From an uncultured Blautia sp. (lineage in GTDB: Bacteria > Bacillota > Clostridia > Lachnospirales > Lachnospiraceae), in assembly GCA_900543715.1 (NCBI GenBank), contig UQSX01000022.1, positions 1 through 35,620 on the forward strand: a stretch of DNA of 35,620 nucleotides. Direction: 5' to 3'. The notes under the pieces were generated by a model. That model saw nothing but the letters and a program-made list of their open reading frames with translations, was not told where the DNA came from and did not search any database. Shown one piece after another: positions 14,046 through 22,163 of the stretch (position 1 is its first letter; every line of letters begins with the position of its first letter). Made by a program: the position numbers and the translations under genes.

Positions 14046-15641
14046 ATGAACACAAGGAAAAAAATCCAGGATAAGAAAAGACTGGCGGCAAAAGCTTTCG
14101 CCGCTTTTTTCATACTGATGGCAGCAGCAGGCGGACTGTCCAGAGCTGCCGCTGCGGTGACAGTTCCCCTGGCAGACACGCAGAAGTATCAGGCAGGAAG
14201 ACTGAATCTGAATCTGACGGGAAGTGCTGTGGTGGAAGCAAAAGAGGAGAGTCTGGTCTCTCTGGCAAAGGAACAGAGGATTCTCAGTGTGGCTAAGACC
14301 GGGACCCAGGTGGAGACAGGAGATGTACTGGTACAGTATGATACCCAGTATCTTCAGAAATCGATAGAGGAAAAACAGGCGGAGATAAAAAAGCTGGAAC
14401 TGTCTCTTGAACAGGCCAGACTCCAGGGAGAGCCTCAGGACAGAGTGGCTGCCGCCGACAGTGCAGCCCGTGACCTGAATCTGGCCAATCAGAGCCTGGC
14501 CCAGGCCCAGAGCGATTATGACCAGGCATATAGTAACAGCCAGAACATCCAAAGCCAAGCCCAGACAGATTATGACAATGCATTGGCAGCAGCCGCAGAG
14601 GTCAAAGAGGAGGCTTACAGCCAGGCCCAGGAACTGGAAAATCAGGCCCAGGAGCTGGAGGCTCAGGGAGATACAGAAAATGCCCAGTCTTTGTATACAG
14701 AAGCAGAAAGTCTTCGCCAGGAGGCTGACCAGGCCTATGACGGGGCGGTTTCTCAGACCCAGTCAGAATATGACGGGGCAGTTTCCCAGGCCCAGACTGC
14801 TCTGTCTGAGGCAGAGGCCTCTTTAAATGCCCAGAGCCAATCTCAGGCTCAGGCTCAGAATGCCTATACCTCTGCCCAGGAGGAGGATGCTGCAGCGGCA
14901 GCCAATGACCAGAAGACTCAGGCAGAGAGCAGTTATAATCAGCAGTCTATACAGGTGGATATTGATCTGGCAAAGAAGGAACTTTCAGAACTGGAGAAGC
15001 TTCAGCAGTCCAAAGGACAGGTGTCAGCTTCCAAGGCAGGGGTGGTTACTGGGATGAATGTGCAGACCGGAGGTATTACAGATGACAGCAGTTATCTTCT
15101 TCTGGGAACAGGGGGCCTGCAGATAAAGGGAAGTCTTCAGACCCAGGATCTGGAAAAAATAGAGGCAGAGGATGCCGTAGAGATCTCTGTTTCCGGTCAG
15201 GGAAAAAAGATCCAGGGAAAGGTTACCCAGATAGGCGCCGAAGGAGCTGGCCAGGATGCTGCACCAGAGAACAGTACCGGATCTTCCGGGGAAAGCCAGG
15301 ATATGGGCGGGTATTTCTATGCAGACATAGGAGATGACACCGTTTCCTGGGGAACGCAGGTCTCGTATTCTATTGATAAGCAGAGCAGTTCTTCCTATGA
15401 AATGCTGATCCCTCTTGGGGCTGTGAGAGAAGACGCTCAGGGTACCTACTGTCTGACCGCAGAAGCCAGGGAGACTGTTCTGGGAACAGAATACCGGGCG
15501 TCCCGGGTAAATATTACGGTAGAAGATAAGGACAGTACCCAGGCAGCGGTAACCGGAGGTCTGGGGAAGGATGACCTGGTAATTTCCGGCAGCACTAAAG
15601 ATGTGGCAGAGGGAGATAAGGTGAGGCTGAGAGATGAGTAA
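14046..15641 (+). CDS. HlyD/membrane-fusion-type adaptor with long coiled coil
   Basis: The 531-residue protein has one N-terminal membrane segment (about 15-38). A first half-lipoyl motif follows (LSVAKTGTQVETGDVLVQYDTQYL). Residues of about 100-325 form an Ala/Gln/Ser-rich coiled coil (QAQ, YDGAVSQ repeats). The second half-lipoyl motif is KAGVVTGMNVQTGG, followed by a beta-barrel-like region (LEKIEAEDAVEISVSGQGKKIQGKVTQIG). This order is that of periplasmic adaptors of export systems; in Gram-positives such proteins serve MacB-like transporters. AAAGGAG lies 10 nt before the start. Two 27-nt units at 14736-14762 and 14769-14795 are a recent internal duplication in the coiled coil. Finding it behind import-type permeases is unusual. 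Confidence 0.85.
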   Translation: MNTRKKIQDKKRLAAKAFAAFFILMAAAGGLSRAAAAVTVPLADTQKYQAGRLNLNLTGSAVVEAKEESLVSLAKEQRILSVAKTGTQVETGDVLVQYDTQYLQKSIEEKQAEIKKLELSLEQARLQGEPQDRVAAADSAARDLNLANQSLAQAQSDYDQAYSNSQNIQSQAQTDYDNALAAAAEVKEEAYSQAQELENQAQELEAQGDTENAQSLYTEAESLRQEADQAYDGAVSQTQSEYDGAVSQAQTALSEAEASLNAQSQSQAQAQNAYTSAQEEDAAAAANDQKTQAESSYNQQSIQVDIDLAKKELSELEKLQQSKGQVSASKAGVVTGMNVQTGGITDDSSYLLLGTGGLQIKGSLQTQDLEKIEAEDAVEISVSGQGKKIQGKVTQIGAEGAGQDAAPENSTGSSGESQDMGGYFYADIGDDTVSWGTQVSYSIDKQSSSSYEMLIPLGAVREDAQGTYCLTAEARETVLGTEYRASRVNITVEDKDSTQAAVTGGLGKDDLVISGSTKDVAEGDKVRLRDE

Positions 15642-16701
15642 AAACAGATATGGTGCTTTTATCCTCTGGGGATTTCTGGCTCTGGCCTGCTGGGGGATTT
15701 CCCTGGCGGGCTATTGGGAAAACCGCCAGGGAAATCAGGAATTTACCCTCTATTACGACAGCCCGGTCTTTACGGGAAAAGAGATGGAACTTTTTATACA
15801 GGAAAGGGAAGAGGAAGGACTGCCTTCTGTAGCAGCCTGGAAGGAGACAGAGAAAGAAAGCTTTACAGGAAACACAGGGCTTGTTCGGCAGGGGAGCCTT
15901 CTGGAAGTAAGTGGAGATATGAAAACACTTTTTTCCCGTCAGCTTATCCGGGGAAACTTTCCATGGAAGGAGGACTGTCAAGGCTGTGTGATCTCCCAGG
16001 GGCTGAGTCAGGAGCTGTTCGGTACAGATTACGGAACAGGAAATGAGATTCAGATCCGGGGGAAGACTTATCTGGTCCGGGGGATCCTGAAAAGTGAGGA
16101 AAATTTTCTGGCCCTGTGGGCAGAGGAGGGGGAGGGACTGGAGAATTTCCGCCTTTCTTATGATACAGATCTGGAGCCGGTTTCTCAGGCAGAAGAATTT
16201 CTCTATCAGATGACCGGGACAGAACCAGAGACAGTTTTTGAAGGGAATTTTTACGGAGCCCTGGCCAGATTCTTTCTTTTTCTTCCATTACTGACTGGGT
16301 GCTTATTGGGGGGAATCCGCAGTTTTGGAGCAGCCAGGAGGCAAAAGGAAAGAGGCAGGAATATTCTCTGCTATATCTTGTCCGTCCTTTTTTTGTTCCT
16401 GTTCCTTTGGGGGCTGGGGAAAAGTGTCCGACTTTCCCCGGATTATTTTCCATCTATGTGGTCGGACCTGTCCTTTTATCCAAAGCTGATGGAAGAGAAG
16501 GCAGCAGTATTCCGGGAGCTTATGGGGAGAAAACTCTGTCAGGCAGACAGCTTTATTTTGAAGGGAACTGTAAGAACAGTTCTTCTGGCATTTGCAGGTC
16601 TTTTTTTTGAACTGCTGGCTTTTACAGCATGGAGCTCAAAAGTCGGCTGGCATTTCGCTTCCACTGTGCATAGAATAAGAATAAAAGAAAAAAGGATTTG
16701 A
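15634..16701 (+). CDS. MacB periplasmic-core-like membrane protein without FtsX domain
   Basis: The 355-residue protein overlaps the adaptor gene by 8 bases (ATGAGTAA). A membrane segment at about 8-25 is followed by an external domain of about 180 residues. Its motif VISQGLSQELFGTDYGTGNEIQIRGKTYLVRGIL resembles the MacB periplasmic core domain. Three further hydrophobic segments follow (about 210-228, 245-262 and 310-330). The usual four-helix FtsX-like permease arrangement is not obvious, and there is no ATPase partner. I infer that it works with the adaptor, perhaps as an envelope scaffold or a degenerate MacB subunit. Its last bases contain a sequence resembling a sigma-K -10 box for the following spore genes. 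Confidence 0.65.
   Translation: MSKNRYGAFILWGFLALACWGISLAGYWENRQGNQEFTLYYDSPVFTGKEMELFIQEREEEGLPSVAAWKETEKESFTGNTGLVRQGSLLEVSGDMKTLFSRQLIRGNFPWKEDCQGCVISQGLSQELFGTDYGTGNEIQIRGKTYLVRGILKSEENFLALWAEEGEGLENFRLSYDTDLEPVSQAEEFLYQMTGTEPETVFEGNFYGALARFFLFLPLLTGCLLGGIRSFGAARRQKERGRNILCYILSVLFLFLFLWGLGKSVRLSPDYFPSMWSDLSFYPKLMEEKAAVFRELMGRKLCQADSFILKGTVRTVLLAFAGLFFELLAFTAWSSKVGWHFASTVHRIRIKEKRI
16669..16677 (+). promoter_or_regulatory. Possible sigma-K-type -10 box ahead of dpaA
   Basis: CATAGAATA fits the sigma-K -10 pattern CATAnnnTA and lies 30 nt before the likely dpaA start. The -35 region (GGCA at about 16649-16652) is a poor match. The sigma-K regulon includes spoVF in Bacillus subtilis, which is why I looked. 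The evidence is weak. Confidence 0.3.
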
Positions 16702-16706
16702 AAGAT

Positions 16707-17597
16707 TTGAACAGACATTCCTGGAAAGCTGCAGTGACCGGCGGGGATATGCGTCAGGTCTATGTGGCGGAAGCTCTGGGGGAGAAGGGATTTTCCGTTA
16801 TGGTTTACGGCCTTCAAAAAGACCCAAAGCAGGAACAAGTGAAGAAGGCGTCCTCTTTGAAGGATGCACTGGAAAATGCAGATCTGGTCATTGCTCCTGT
16901 TCCTTTTCGGAAAGAAGGGAGAATACAGGGGCAGGATTTCTATATAGATTTAACCGAGGAAAATTTTCTAAAATATTTGAAAAAGGGCAGTCTCTTCTGC
17001 GCCGGAGGCATACCGGAAAGTTTTCGGGAAAAAGCCGGAGAAAGAGGGAGTCAATGCTTTGATTATCTGAAAGATCCCTTTACGGTTATGGAAAATACCA
17101 TAGCCACTGCAGAAGGGGCCGTTGCCCAGGCAATTATCCGAAGCCCGGAAAACCTGAGAGGCAGTCTCTGCCTGGTGATCGGGTACGGCAGATGCGGCAG
17201 GACACTGGCAGGGTACCTTCAGAATATGTTCTGCCGGACAATGGTCTGGGAGAAGGACAGGGAAAAGGCTGTCCAGGCAAAAGCCGCAGGACTTCAGGCG
17301 CTGGAAGAGGGAGAACTTCCCCATGCCCTGTCTTTGGCAGCTTTTATTTTTCAGACTGCTCCCTGTGTTGTCCTGGAAAAAGAAAAGCTGAAATATATAA
17401 GGAAGGATACATGTATCATAGACATTGCCTCCTTACCGGGAGGTTTGGATTATCCGGCTGCCCAAGAGCTGGGACTTTCTCCTTTGCATCTTCTTGGCAT
17501 ACCAGGAAAGTATGCTCCGAAAGCTTCAGGAAAAATTCTGGCTTTGGCTGCCCTTGAAAAGTTATCAGAATCTGTGCAGCAGGAGGGCGCACTATGA
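16707..17597 (+). CDS. dpaA: Dipicolinate synthase subunit A
   Basis: DpaA (SpoVFA) is the NAD(P)-binding subunit of dipicolinate synthase. The enzyme oxidises the lysine-pathway dihydrodipicolinate to DPA in the mother cell of sporulating bacteria. The 296-residue product begins with AAVTGGDMRQVYVAEAL, like the GGDARQ start of known subunits. It has a dinucleotide-binding glycine motif (LVIGYGRCGRTLAGYLQ) and a conserved DIASLPGGLDYPAAQELG and GIPGKYAPKASGKIL ending. Start: TTG at 16707 lies 10 nt after AAAGGA; the TTG at 16698 is in frame but only one base from it. The gene overlaps dpaB by four bases and almost overlaps the upstream membrane-protein stop. Confidence 0.92.
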   Translation: MNRHSWKAAVTGGDMRQVYVAEALGEKGFSVMVYGLQKDPKQEQVKKASSLKDALENADLVIAPVPFRKEGRIQGQDFYIDLTEENFLKYLKKGSLFCAGGIPESFREKAGERGSQCFDYLKDPFTVMENTIATAEGAVAQAIIRSPENLRGSLCLVIGYGRCGRTLAGYLQNMFCRTMVWEKDREKAVQAKAAGLQALEEGELPHALSLAAFIFQTAPCVVLEKEKLKYIRKDTCIIDIASLPGGLDYPAAQELGLSPLHLLGIPGKYAPKASGKILALAALEKLSESVQQEGAL

Positions 17598-18178
17598 ATT
17601 TAAAAGGAAAGAAAATCGGAGTGGCCCTTACCGGGTCATTCTGCACCTATAAAAGAGTTTTTCAAGAACTGGAAAAACTGTCAGAGGAAGGAGCCCAGAT
17701 ACAGACGATTTTTTCTGATGCGGCCCAGAGTATTGACAGCCGCTTTGGAAAAGCGGAAGATTTTGTAAAAGAAGCAGAACGGATTACGGGTATAAAGCCT
17801 ATGCTTACCATTTCTGAGGCAGAGCCTATCGGTCCTGGAAGTCTTCTGGATCTGCTGATCCTTCTTCCCTGTACAGGAAATACTATTGCAAAACTGGCGA
17901 ACGGTATTACGGATACGCCAGCCCTGATGGCCGCCAAAGCACATCTGAGAAATGAAAAACCACTTCTTTTATCCATTTCCACCAACGACGCCTTAGGCAT
18001 GAATATGAAGAACATCGGACTGCTGTTAAATGCGAAACACATCTACTTTATCCCCTTTGGTCAGGATAATCCCCAGAAAAAGCCGAATTCCATGATCGCT
18101 CACACGGAACTGCTGATTCCGGCGGCCCAGGCGGCTCTTGAAGGAAAGCAGTACCAGCCTCTGATCATGGGAGGGTGA
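17594..18178 (+). CDS. dpaB: Dipicolinate synthase subunit B (flavoprotein)
   Basis: DpaB (SpoVFB) is the flavoprotein-like partner of DpaA and is needed for DPA synthesis during sporulation. The 194-residue protein has an N-terminal nucleotide-binding start (KIGVALTGSFCTYKRVFQELEKL). It also has the family core LLPCTGNTIAKLANGITDTPALMAAKAHLRNEKPLLLSISTNDALG and a PFGQDNPQKKPNSM segment. The ATG overlaps the dpaA stop (ATGA), so the two are made together. Their presence marks the organism as a spore former that uses the SpoVF route rather than the Etf-type route of some clostridia. Confidence 0.93.
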   Translation: MNLKGKKIGVALTGSFCTYKRVFQELEKLSEEGAQIQTIFSDAAQSIDSRFGKAEDFVKEAERITGIKPMLTISEAEPIGPGSLLDLLILLPCTGNTIAKLANGITDTPALMAAKAHLRNEKPLLLSISTNDALGMNMKNIGLLLNAKHIYFIPFGQDNPQKKPNSMIAHTELLIPAAQAALEGKQYQPLIMGG

Positions 18179-18256
18179 GAGGCTGAAAGAAGATTTTGTA
18201 TACACAGAGGAGACAGGGAAAAATGAGAAAATCTCCATTATGAAAAAGGAGGGCAT

Positions 18257-20110
18257 ATGTGTGGAATAGGAGGATTTTCCAGCAGCCGGGCGGCTTATAC
18301 CCAAGAGTCAGGAAAGTGGCCCAGGATACTGGAGAGTATGAACCGTGCGCAAAAGAGAAGGGGTCCTGATGAGGAAGGGATTTTCCTGGAGAAAAAATGC
18401 GGTCTGGCCCATGTAAGGCTCTCGATCATTGACCTGGAGCGAGGCACACAGCCTATGACAAGAAGGGCAGGAGAAAAAAGCTGTACCATAGCTTATAATG
18501 GGGAAATCTATAATATGAAAACCCTCCGGAAGGAACTGGAGAGAAAAGGCGTCCTTTTCACTACCAACAGTGATACAGAGGTGATCCTTCAGGGATATCT
18601 CACAGAGGGAGAAGCGTTTATAGAGAAGCTGAACGGTATATTTGCCATAGCTCTCTGGGACCAGAAAGAGGAGGCCCTGTATCTTTTTCGGGACCGGGCC
18701 GGAGTAAAACCCCTGTTTTACACTATCCAGGGAGATACCCTGGTATTCTCTTCAGAGATTAAGGGCCTGTTCCAGTATCCGGGAGTAGAGGCTGTAGCAG
18801 ATCGAGAGAGCCTTTGTGAAATTTTTGCTCTGGGACCGGCGAAATCTTACGGAAAAGGAGTTTTTCGGAATATACTGGAGGTAGAAGGTGGCAGCCGTCT
18901 CCTCTGGAAGGAGGGAAGACTGAAAGAGCGGAAATATTGGCAGCTTCAGAGCCTTCCCCATGAAGACAGCTTTGAAGAGACAGTAGAAAAAACTTCCTGG
19001 CTGGTGGAAGACGCAGTAAAGCTTCAGATGCTTTCTGATATCCCGATCTGCACCTTTCTTTCCGGAGGCATAGACAGTTCTCTGGTTACAGCTATCTGTG
19101 CCAGAGAACTGAAGAAGCAGGGAAAGGTACTGCACACATTCTCCTTTGATTTTCAGGGAAATGAAAAGTACTTTAAGGCCAATGCCTTCCAGCCGTCTCA
19201 GGACCGGCCCTGGGTAGAGAAAATGGTAGAATTTTCCGGTACCAGCCACCATTTCCTTACCTGTGGAAATCAGGAGATGATCGACGGTCTCTATAAAGCT
19301 GTAGACGCCAGAGACCTTCCCTGTATGGCAGATGTAGAATCTTCTATGCTTTATTTCTGTTCTCTGGTGGCAGAGCATAATAAGGTTACTTTAACAGGAG
19401 AATGTGCGGACGAAATCTTTGGAGGCTATCCCTGGTTCCATAAGCAGGAGGCCTTTGATACCCATGCCTTTCCCTGGTCCCCAGATATGAAGGTGAGACA
19501 GACACTTCTGTCTGAGGAACTGCTCCATGTTCTCCCTATGGAAGACTATGCCAGAGCCGCCTATGAAAAGACTATTGGGGAGACGCCGGTACTTCCAGAA
19601 GAAGGTCCACAGGAAAAAAGGCGTCGGGAAATTTCTTATCTGAACCTGAAATGGTTTATGGCCACCCTTCTGGACCGGATGGACCGGACAGCTATGTATT
19701 CCGGATTGGAGGCCAGAGTGCCTTTTGCAGACCATCGGATCATAGAATATGTGTGGAATGTGCCCTGGTCCATGAAATGCCGGGACGGGGTGGTGAAAGC
19801 CCTTCTCAGGAAAAGCGGGGAAGGAAAACTTCCCAAAGAAGTCCTTTGGAGGAGAAAAAGTCCTTATCCCAAAACTTATCATCCGGATTATGAAGCTATG
19901 CTGGGAGAAAGACTTCTGGATGTTTTGGCAGATTCGGCAGCGCCTGTAAGGCAGCTTGTAGACAGAGAAAAGGCTGAAAAATTTGTGAAGAGTCCCTCTG
20001 ATTATGGGAAGCCCTGGTACGGCCAGCTTATGGCAGGGCCTCAGATGCTGGCTTACATGCTCCAGGTCAATTACTGGCTGGAAAAATATCAGGTACGGAT
20101 TCTTCTATAA
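18257..20110 (+). CDS. asnB: Asparagine synthetase B, glutamine-hydrolysing
   Basis: This 617-residue enzyme makes asparagine from aspartate, ATP and glutamine in the cytosol. The N-terminal class II glutaminase domain starts MCGIGGF, so the catalytic cysteine is exposed after Met removal. AYNGEIYNMKTLR and DTEVILQGY are the glutamine-binding motifs. The synthetase domain has the ATP PP-loop SGGIDSS at 269-275 and the GECADEIFGGYPWF and RMDRTAMYSGLEARVPFADHRI motifs. AAGGAGG precedes the start. It follows dpaB by 78 bp with no clear terminator, so it may be partly co-transcribed. I looked for a T-box leader in the short gap and saw none. Confidence 0.95.
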   Translation: MCGIGGFSSSRAAYTQESGKWPRILESMNRAQKRRGPDEEGIFLEKKCGLAHVRLSIIDLERGTQPMTRRAGEKSCTIAYNGEIYNMKTLRKELERKGVLFTTNSDTEVILQGYLTEGEAFIEKLNGIFAIALWDQKEEALYLFRDRAGVKPLFYTIQGDTLVFSSEIKGLFQYPGVEAVADRESLCEIFALGPAKSYGKGVFRNILEVEGGSRLLWKEGRLKERKYWQLQSLPHEDSFEETVEKTSWLVEDAVKLQMLSDIPICTFLSGGIDSSLVTAICARELKKQGKVLHTFSFDFQGNEKYFKANAFQPSQDRPWVEKMVEFSGTSHHFLTCGNQEMIDGLYKAVDARDLPCMADVESSMLYFCSLVAEHNKVTLTGECADEIFGGYPWFHKQEAFDTHAFPWSPDMKVRQTLLSEELLHVLPMEDYARAAYEKTIGETPVLPEEGPQEKRRREISYLNLKWFMATLLDRMDRTAMYSGLEARVPFADHRIIEYVWNVPWSMKCRDGVVKALLRKSGEGKLPKEVLWRRKSPYPKTYHPDYEAMLGERLLDVLADSAAPVRQLVDREKAEKFVKSPSDYGKPWYGQLMAGPQMLAYMLQVNYWLEKYQVRILL

Positions 20111-20152
20111 ATGTGCAGGTATTCCTGGGTAAATGGCCATGGCAGTATACGG

Positions 20153-20181
20153 TTGTTGCAGAAAGGGATTCATGGTAGAAT
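20153..20181 (+). promoter_or_regulatory. Promoter for the small GNAT gene
   Basis: TTGTTG (20153-20158) and TAGAAT (20176-20181) are 17 nt apart, with an extended -10 TG at 20173-20174. It starts about 20 nt before the GNAT ATG, so the leader is very short. Confidence 0.5.
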
Positions 20182-20206
20182 ATAGAAAACGAAAAAGGAG
20201 AAAGCT

Positions 20207-20479
20207 ATGGGAATCATAACAGGAGATTACAAGGTAGAGTATTTTGACGAGAATCAGGAAAAAAAGGGAGAAGTAACCTTTCCTCCTATTGATGAAGATA
20301 CCGTGAACATTAATCATACGTTTGTGGATTCTTCCCTCAGAGGAATGGGAATGGCAGGAAAGCTTATGGAGGCAGCTGCCAGACAAATCCAGAAAGAAGG
20401 GAAAAAGGCAGTCCTTAGCTGTTCCTATGCGATAAAGTGGTTTGACAGCCATGAGGAATATAAAGACATTCTGAAATAA
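20207..20479 (+). CDS. Short GNAT-family N-acetyltransferase-like protein (YjdJ type)
   Basis: The 90-residue protein belongs to the short GNAT-like group related to human NATD1 and bacterial YjdJ. It carries the acetyl-CoA loop in RGMGMAGKLMEAAARQIQKEGKKA and a C-terminal CSYAIKWFDSHEEYKDIL. The domain is complete for this subfamily, which lacks the N-terminal part of full GNATs. AAAAGGAG precedes the start. The biological substrate is unknown in the family. It stands between asnB and a DUF218 gene, all on the plus strand. Confidence 0.88.
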   Translation: MGIITGDYKVEYFDENQEKKGEVTFPPIDEDTVNINHTFVDSSLRGMGMAGKLMEAAARQIQKEGKKAVLSCSYAIKWFDSHEEYKDILK

Positions 20480-20559
20480 GAAGAGGGCCTTTAGTGCTGC
20501 CCTGCCGGGAAGGCAGAAGTTACATGGAGATAAAGTGATAAAAGAACGGGAGAAGATAT

Positions 20560-21186
20560 ATGAACCAGAAATTTTTAGAGCAGCTTACAGAGTTTATTTT
20601 TGTAGAGGATCTGCCGGAGAAGGCGGACATCATTTTTATTCCCGGCAGCGGCTTTCCCCAGCTTGCAGAGGAGGCGGCAGGTCTTTACCACAGAGGATAT
20701 GCCCCCTATATCCTGCCTTCCGGGCGGTACAGCATTTTGACCGGGCATTTCGGAGGCGTTCAGGAAAAGGCCTGGATGTATCCTGAAGATTATGAGACAG
20801 AATGGGAGTTTTTAAAGGAAGTTCTCATAAAGCAGCAGGTGCCGGAAAAGGCTGTATTAAAAGAAGATCAGGCCACTTACACTTATGAAAACGCTATTTA
20901 TTCCAGAAAGGTCACAGACAGCCTGGGCATGGAAATCCACAGGGCCATCCTTTGCTGCAAGCCTTATCATGCCAGAAGGAGTCTTCTTTATTATCAGCTT
21001 CTCTTCCCGGACACCAGATTTCTGGTGTGTCCGGTGAGAGAAAGTGATGTGACCAGAGAAAACTGGTTCCTTACAGAAAAAGGAACCAAGATTGTCCTGG
21101 GCGAGATTGAAAGGATCGGTATTCAGTTTCATGATATTATGAGAGAGATGAGGGAGAACGATGCCGCTGAAAACTCTCCAGAATGA
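20560..21186 (+). CDS. YdcF/DUF218-family protein
   Basis: The 208-residue protein shows the DUF218 pattern. It has an N-terminal ADIIFIPGSGFPQLAEEAAGLYHRGYAPYILPSG with the GSG motif, a central ATYTYENAIYSRKV, and a PYHARRSLLYYQLLFP segment near the C-terminus. The best-known relatives (YdcF, SanA, ElyC) act in envelope functions or bind nucleotides. This one has no membrane segment and should be cytosolic. GGGAGAAGATAT precedes the ATG. Its last 50 bases overlap, tail to tail, with the end of pflA on the other strand. Confidence 0.85.
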   Translation: MNQKFLEQLTEFIFVEDLPEKADIIFIPGSGFPQLAEEAAGLYHRGYAPYILPSGRYSILTGHFGGVQEKAWMYPEDYETEWEFLKEVLIKQQVPEKAVLKEDQATYTYENAIYSRKVTDSLGMEIHRAILCCKPYHARRSLLYYQLLFPDTRFLVCPVRESDVTRENWFLTEKGTKIVLGEIERIGIQFHDIMREMRENDAAENSPE

Positions 21187-21901
21187 TCTTTCTGGCTTTG
21201 GCCGCCTCATCCTGAGAAAGATTTTCCATGCCTTTTAAAGGATAAGGAAGCTTCAGGCTTTCATATTTCTGTTCCCCCATGTTGTGGTAGGGAAGGACCT
21301 CCAGGCCCTTTATATTCGGATACCTGGCAAGGAGCTTCCCCACTTCCTCCAGTTCTTTGGGAGAATCGGTGAACCCTTTTACAATCACATGGCGGATGAT
21401 CACCGGTACTTTTTCCTCTGCAGTAAGATCCAGAAAATCCAGCACCGGGGCCTGAGGCTGTCCGGTGAGTTTTTTGTGCTCCTCCGGGAAAGCATGTTTG
21501 ATATCCAGAAGGATCAGCCGGGTAGATTTCAGAAGCCTTTGGTACTCCTCTTTGCGGCTCCGTCTAAAGAGGATTCCTGAAGTGTCCAGGCAGGTATGGA
21601 TATCTTCGGCCCTGGCCTTTTCAAACAGCTCCGTGAGAAAGGAAAGCTGCATAAGAGGTTCTCCTCCAGTGGCGGTAATGCCGCCTTTCTGATAAAAACT
21701 TTTGTTTTTTCTATAGATTTCCAGAATTTCTTCCACTGTCATAGGAGTCCCCCTGCCAGGGGCCCAGGTATCCGGATTGTGGCAGTACAGACACCGCATG
21801 GGACAGCCCTGGAAGAACACCGTCAGGCGTATCCCAGGGCCGTCAACTGTACCAAAGCTCTCTATGGAGTGGACAAATCCTCTGTCTTTACATTCCTTCA
21901 T
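21137..21901 (-). CDS. pflA: Pyruvate formate-lyase activating enzyme (radical SAM)
   Basis: PflA uses S-adenosylmethionine and a 4Fe-4S cluster to abstract a hydrogen from the glycine of pyruvate formate-lyase under anoxic conditions. The 254-residue protein has the cluster motif C33-x3-C37-x2-C40 ([15 protein letters not shown]), preceded by [15 protein letters not shown]. The SAM-binding [10 protein letters not shown] follows. The length is normal. The start at 21901 overlaps the glycyl-radical subunit gene by 14 bases, so the activase is probably translated together with its substrate protein. No strong ribosome-binding site of its own is seen. Its 3' end overlaps the convergent DUF218 gene. 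Confidence 0.95.
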   Translation of the reverse strand: MKECKDRGFVHSIESFGTVDGPGIRLTVFFQGCPMRCLYCHNPDTWAPGRGTPMTVEEILEIYRKNKSFYQKGGITATGGEPLMQLSFLTELFEKARAEDIHTCLDTSGILFRRSRKEEYQRLLKSTRLILLDIKHAFPEEHKKLTGQPQAPVLDFLDLTAEEKVPVIIRHVIVKGFTDSPKELEEVGKLLARYPNIKGLEVLPYHNMGEQKYESLKLPYPLKGMENLSQDEAAKARKIILESFQRHRSPSSLS

Positions 21902-22130
21902 GGAAGGTACGGGAGATTACTTCGTCCTGCTGTTCTTTTGTCAGCTTATGGAAATTTACCGCATATCCGGATACGCGTACCGTAAGCTGAGGATATTTTT
22001 CCGGATGCTTCTGGGCATCCAGAAGGGTTTCTTTTGTGAAGACATTTACGTTTAAGTGGTGTCCTCCGTTCTCTGCATAGCCGTCCAGCAGCCCTACCAG
22101 GTTATCGATCTGTGCGTCACTTATTTTCAT
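21888..22130 (-). CDS. grcA: Stand-alone glycyl-radical subunit of pyruvate formate-lyase (GrcA/YfiD-like)
   Basis: The 80-residue protein matches the C-terminal glycyl-radical domain of pyruvate formate-lyase ([16 protein letters not shown], then [18 protein letters not shown]). The radical glycine is G55 in RVSGYAV. In canonical PFL of about 740-760 residues this domain is fused to the catalytic barrel; here it is a separate gene. It has its own start (ATG at 22130) and a strong AAGGAGG about 10 nt upstream, 33 bp downstream of the large subunit. In E. coli, GrcA (YfiD) is a spare part that rescues damaged PFL. Here the large subunit has no copy of the domain, so this protein should be essential for activity. 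Co-directional with the 693-residue subunit and the activase. Confidence 0.9.
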   Translation of the reverse strand: MKISDAQIDNLVGLLDGYAENGGHHLNVNVFTKETLLDAQKHPEKYPQLTVRVSGYAVNFHKLTKEQQDEVISRTFHEGM

Positions 22131-22163
22131 AAAAAGATTCCTCCTTGAATTTGTGTGTTTTGA

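Noticed and set aside
18178..18257. T-box or other amino-acid-responsive leader ahead of asnB
   Set aside because: The gap is only 78 bp and contains no T-box sequence or terminator/antiterminator pair.
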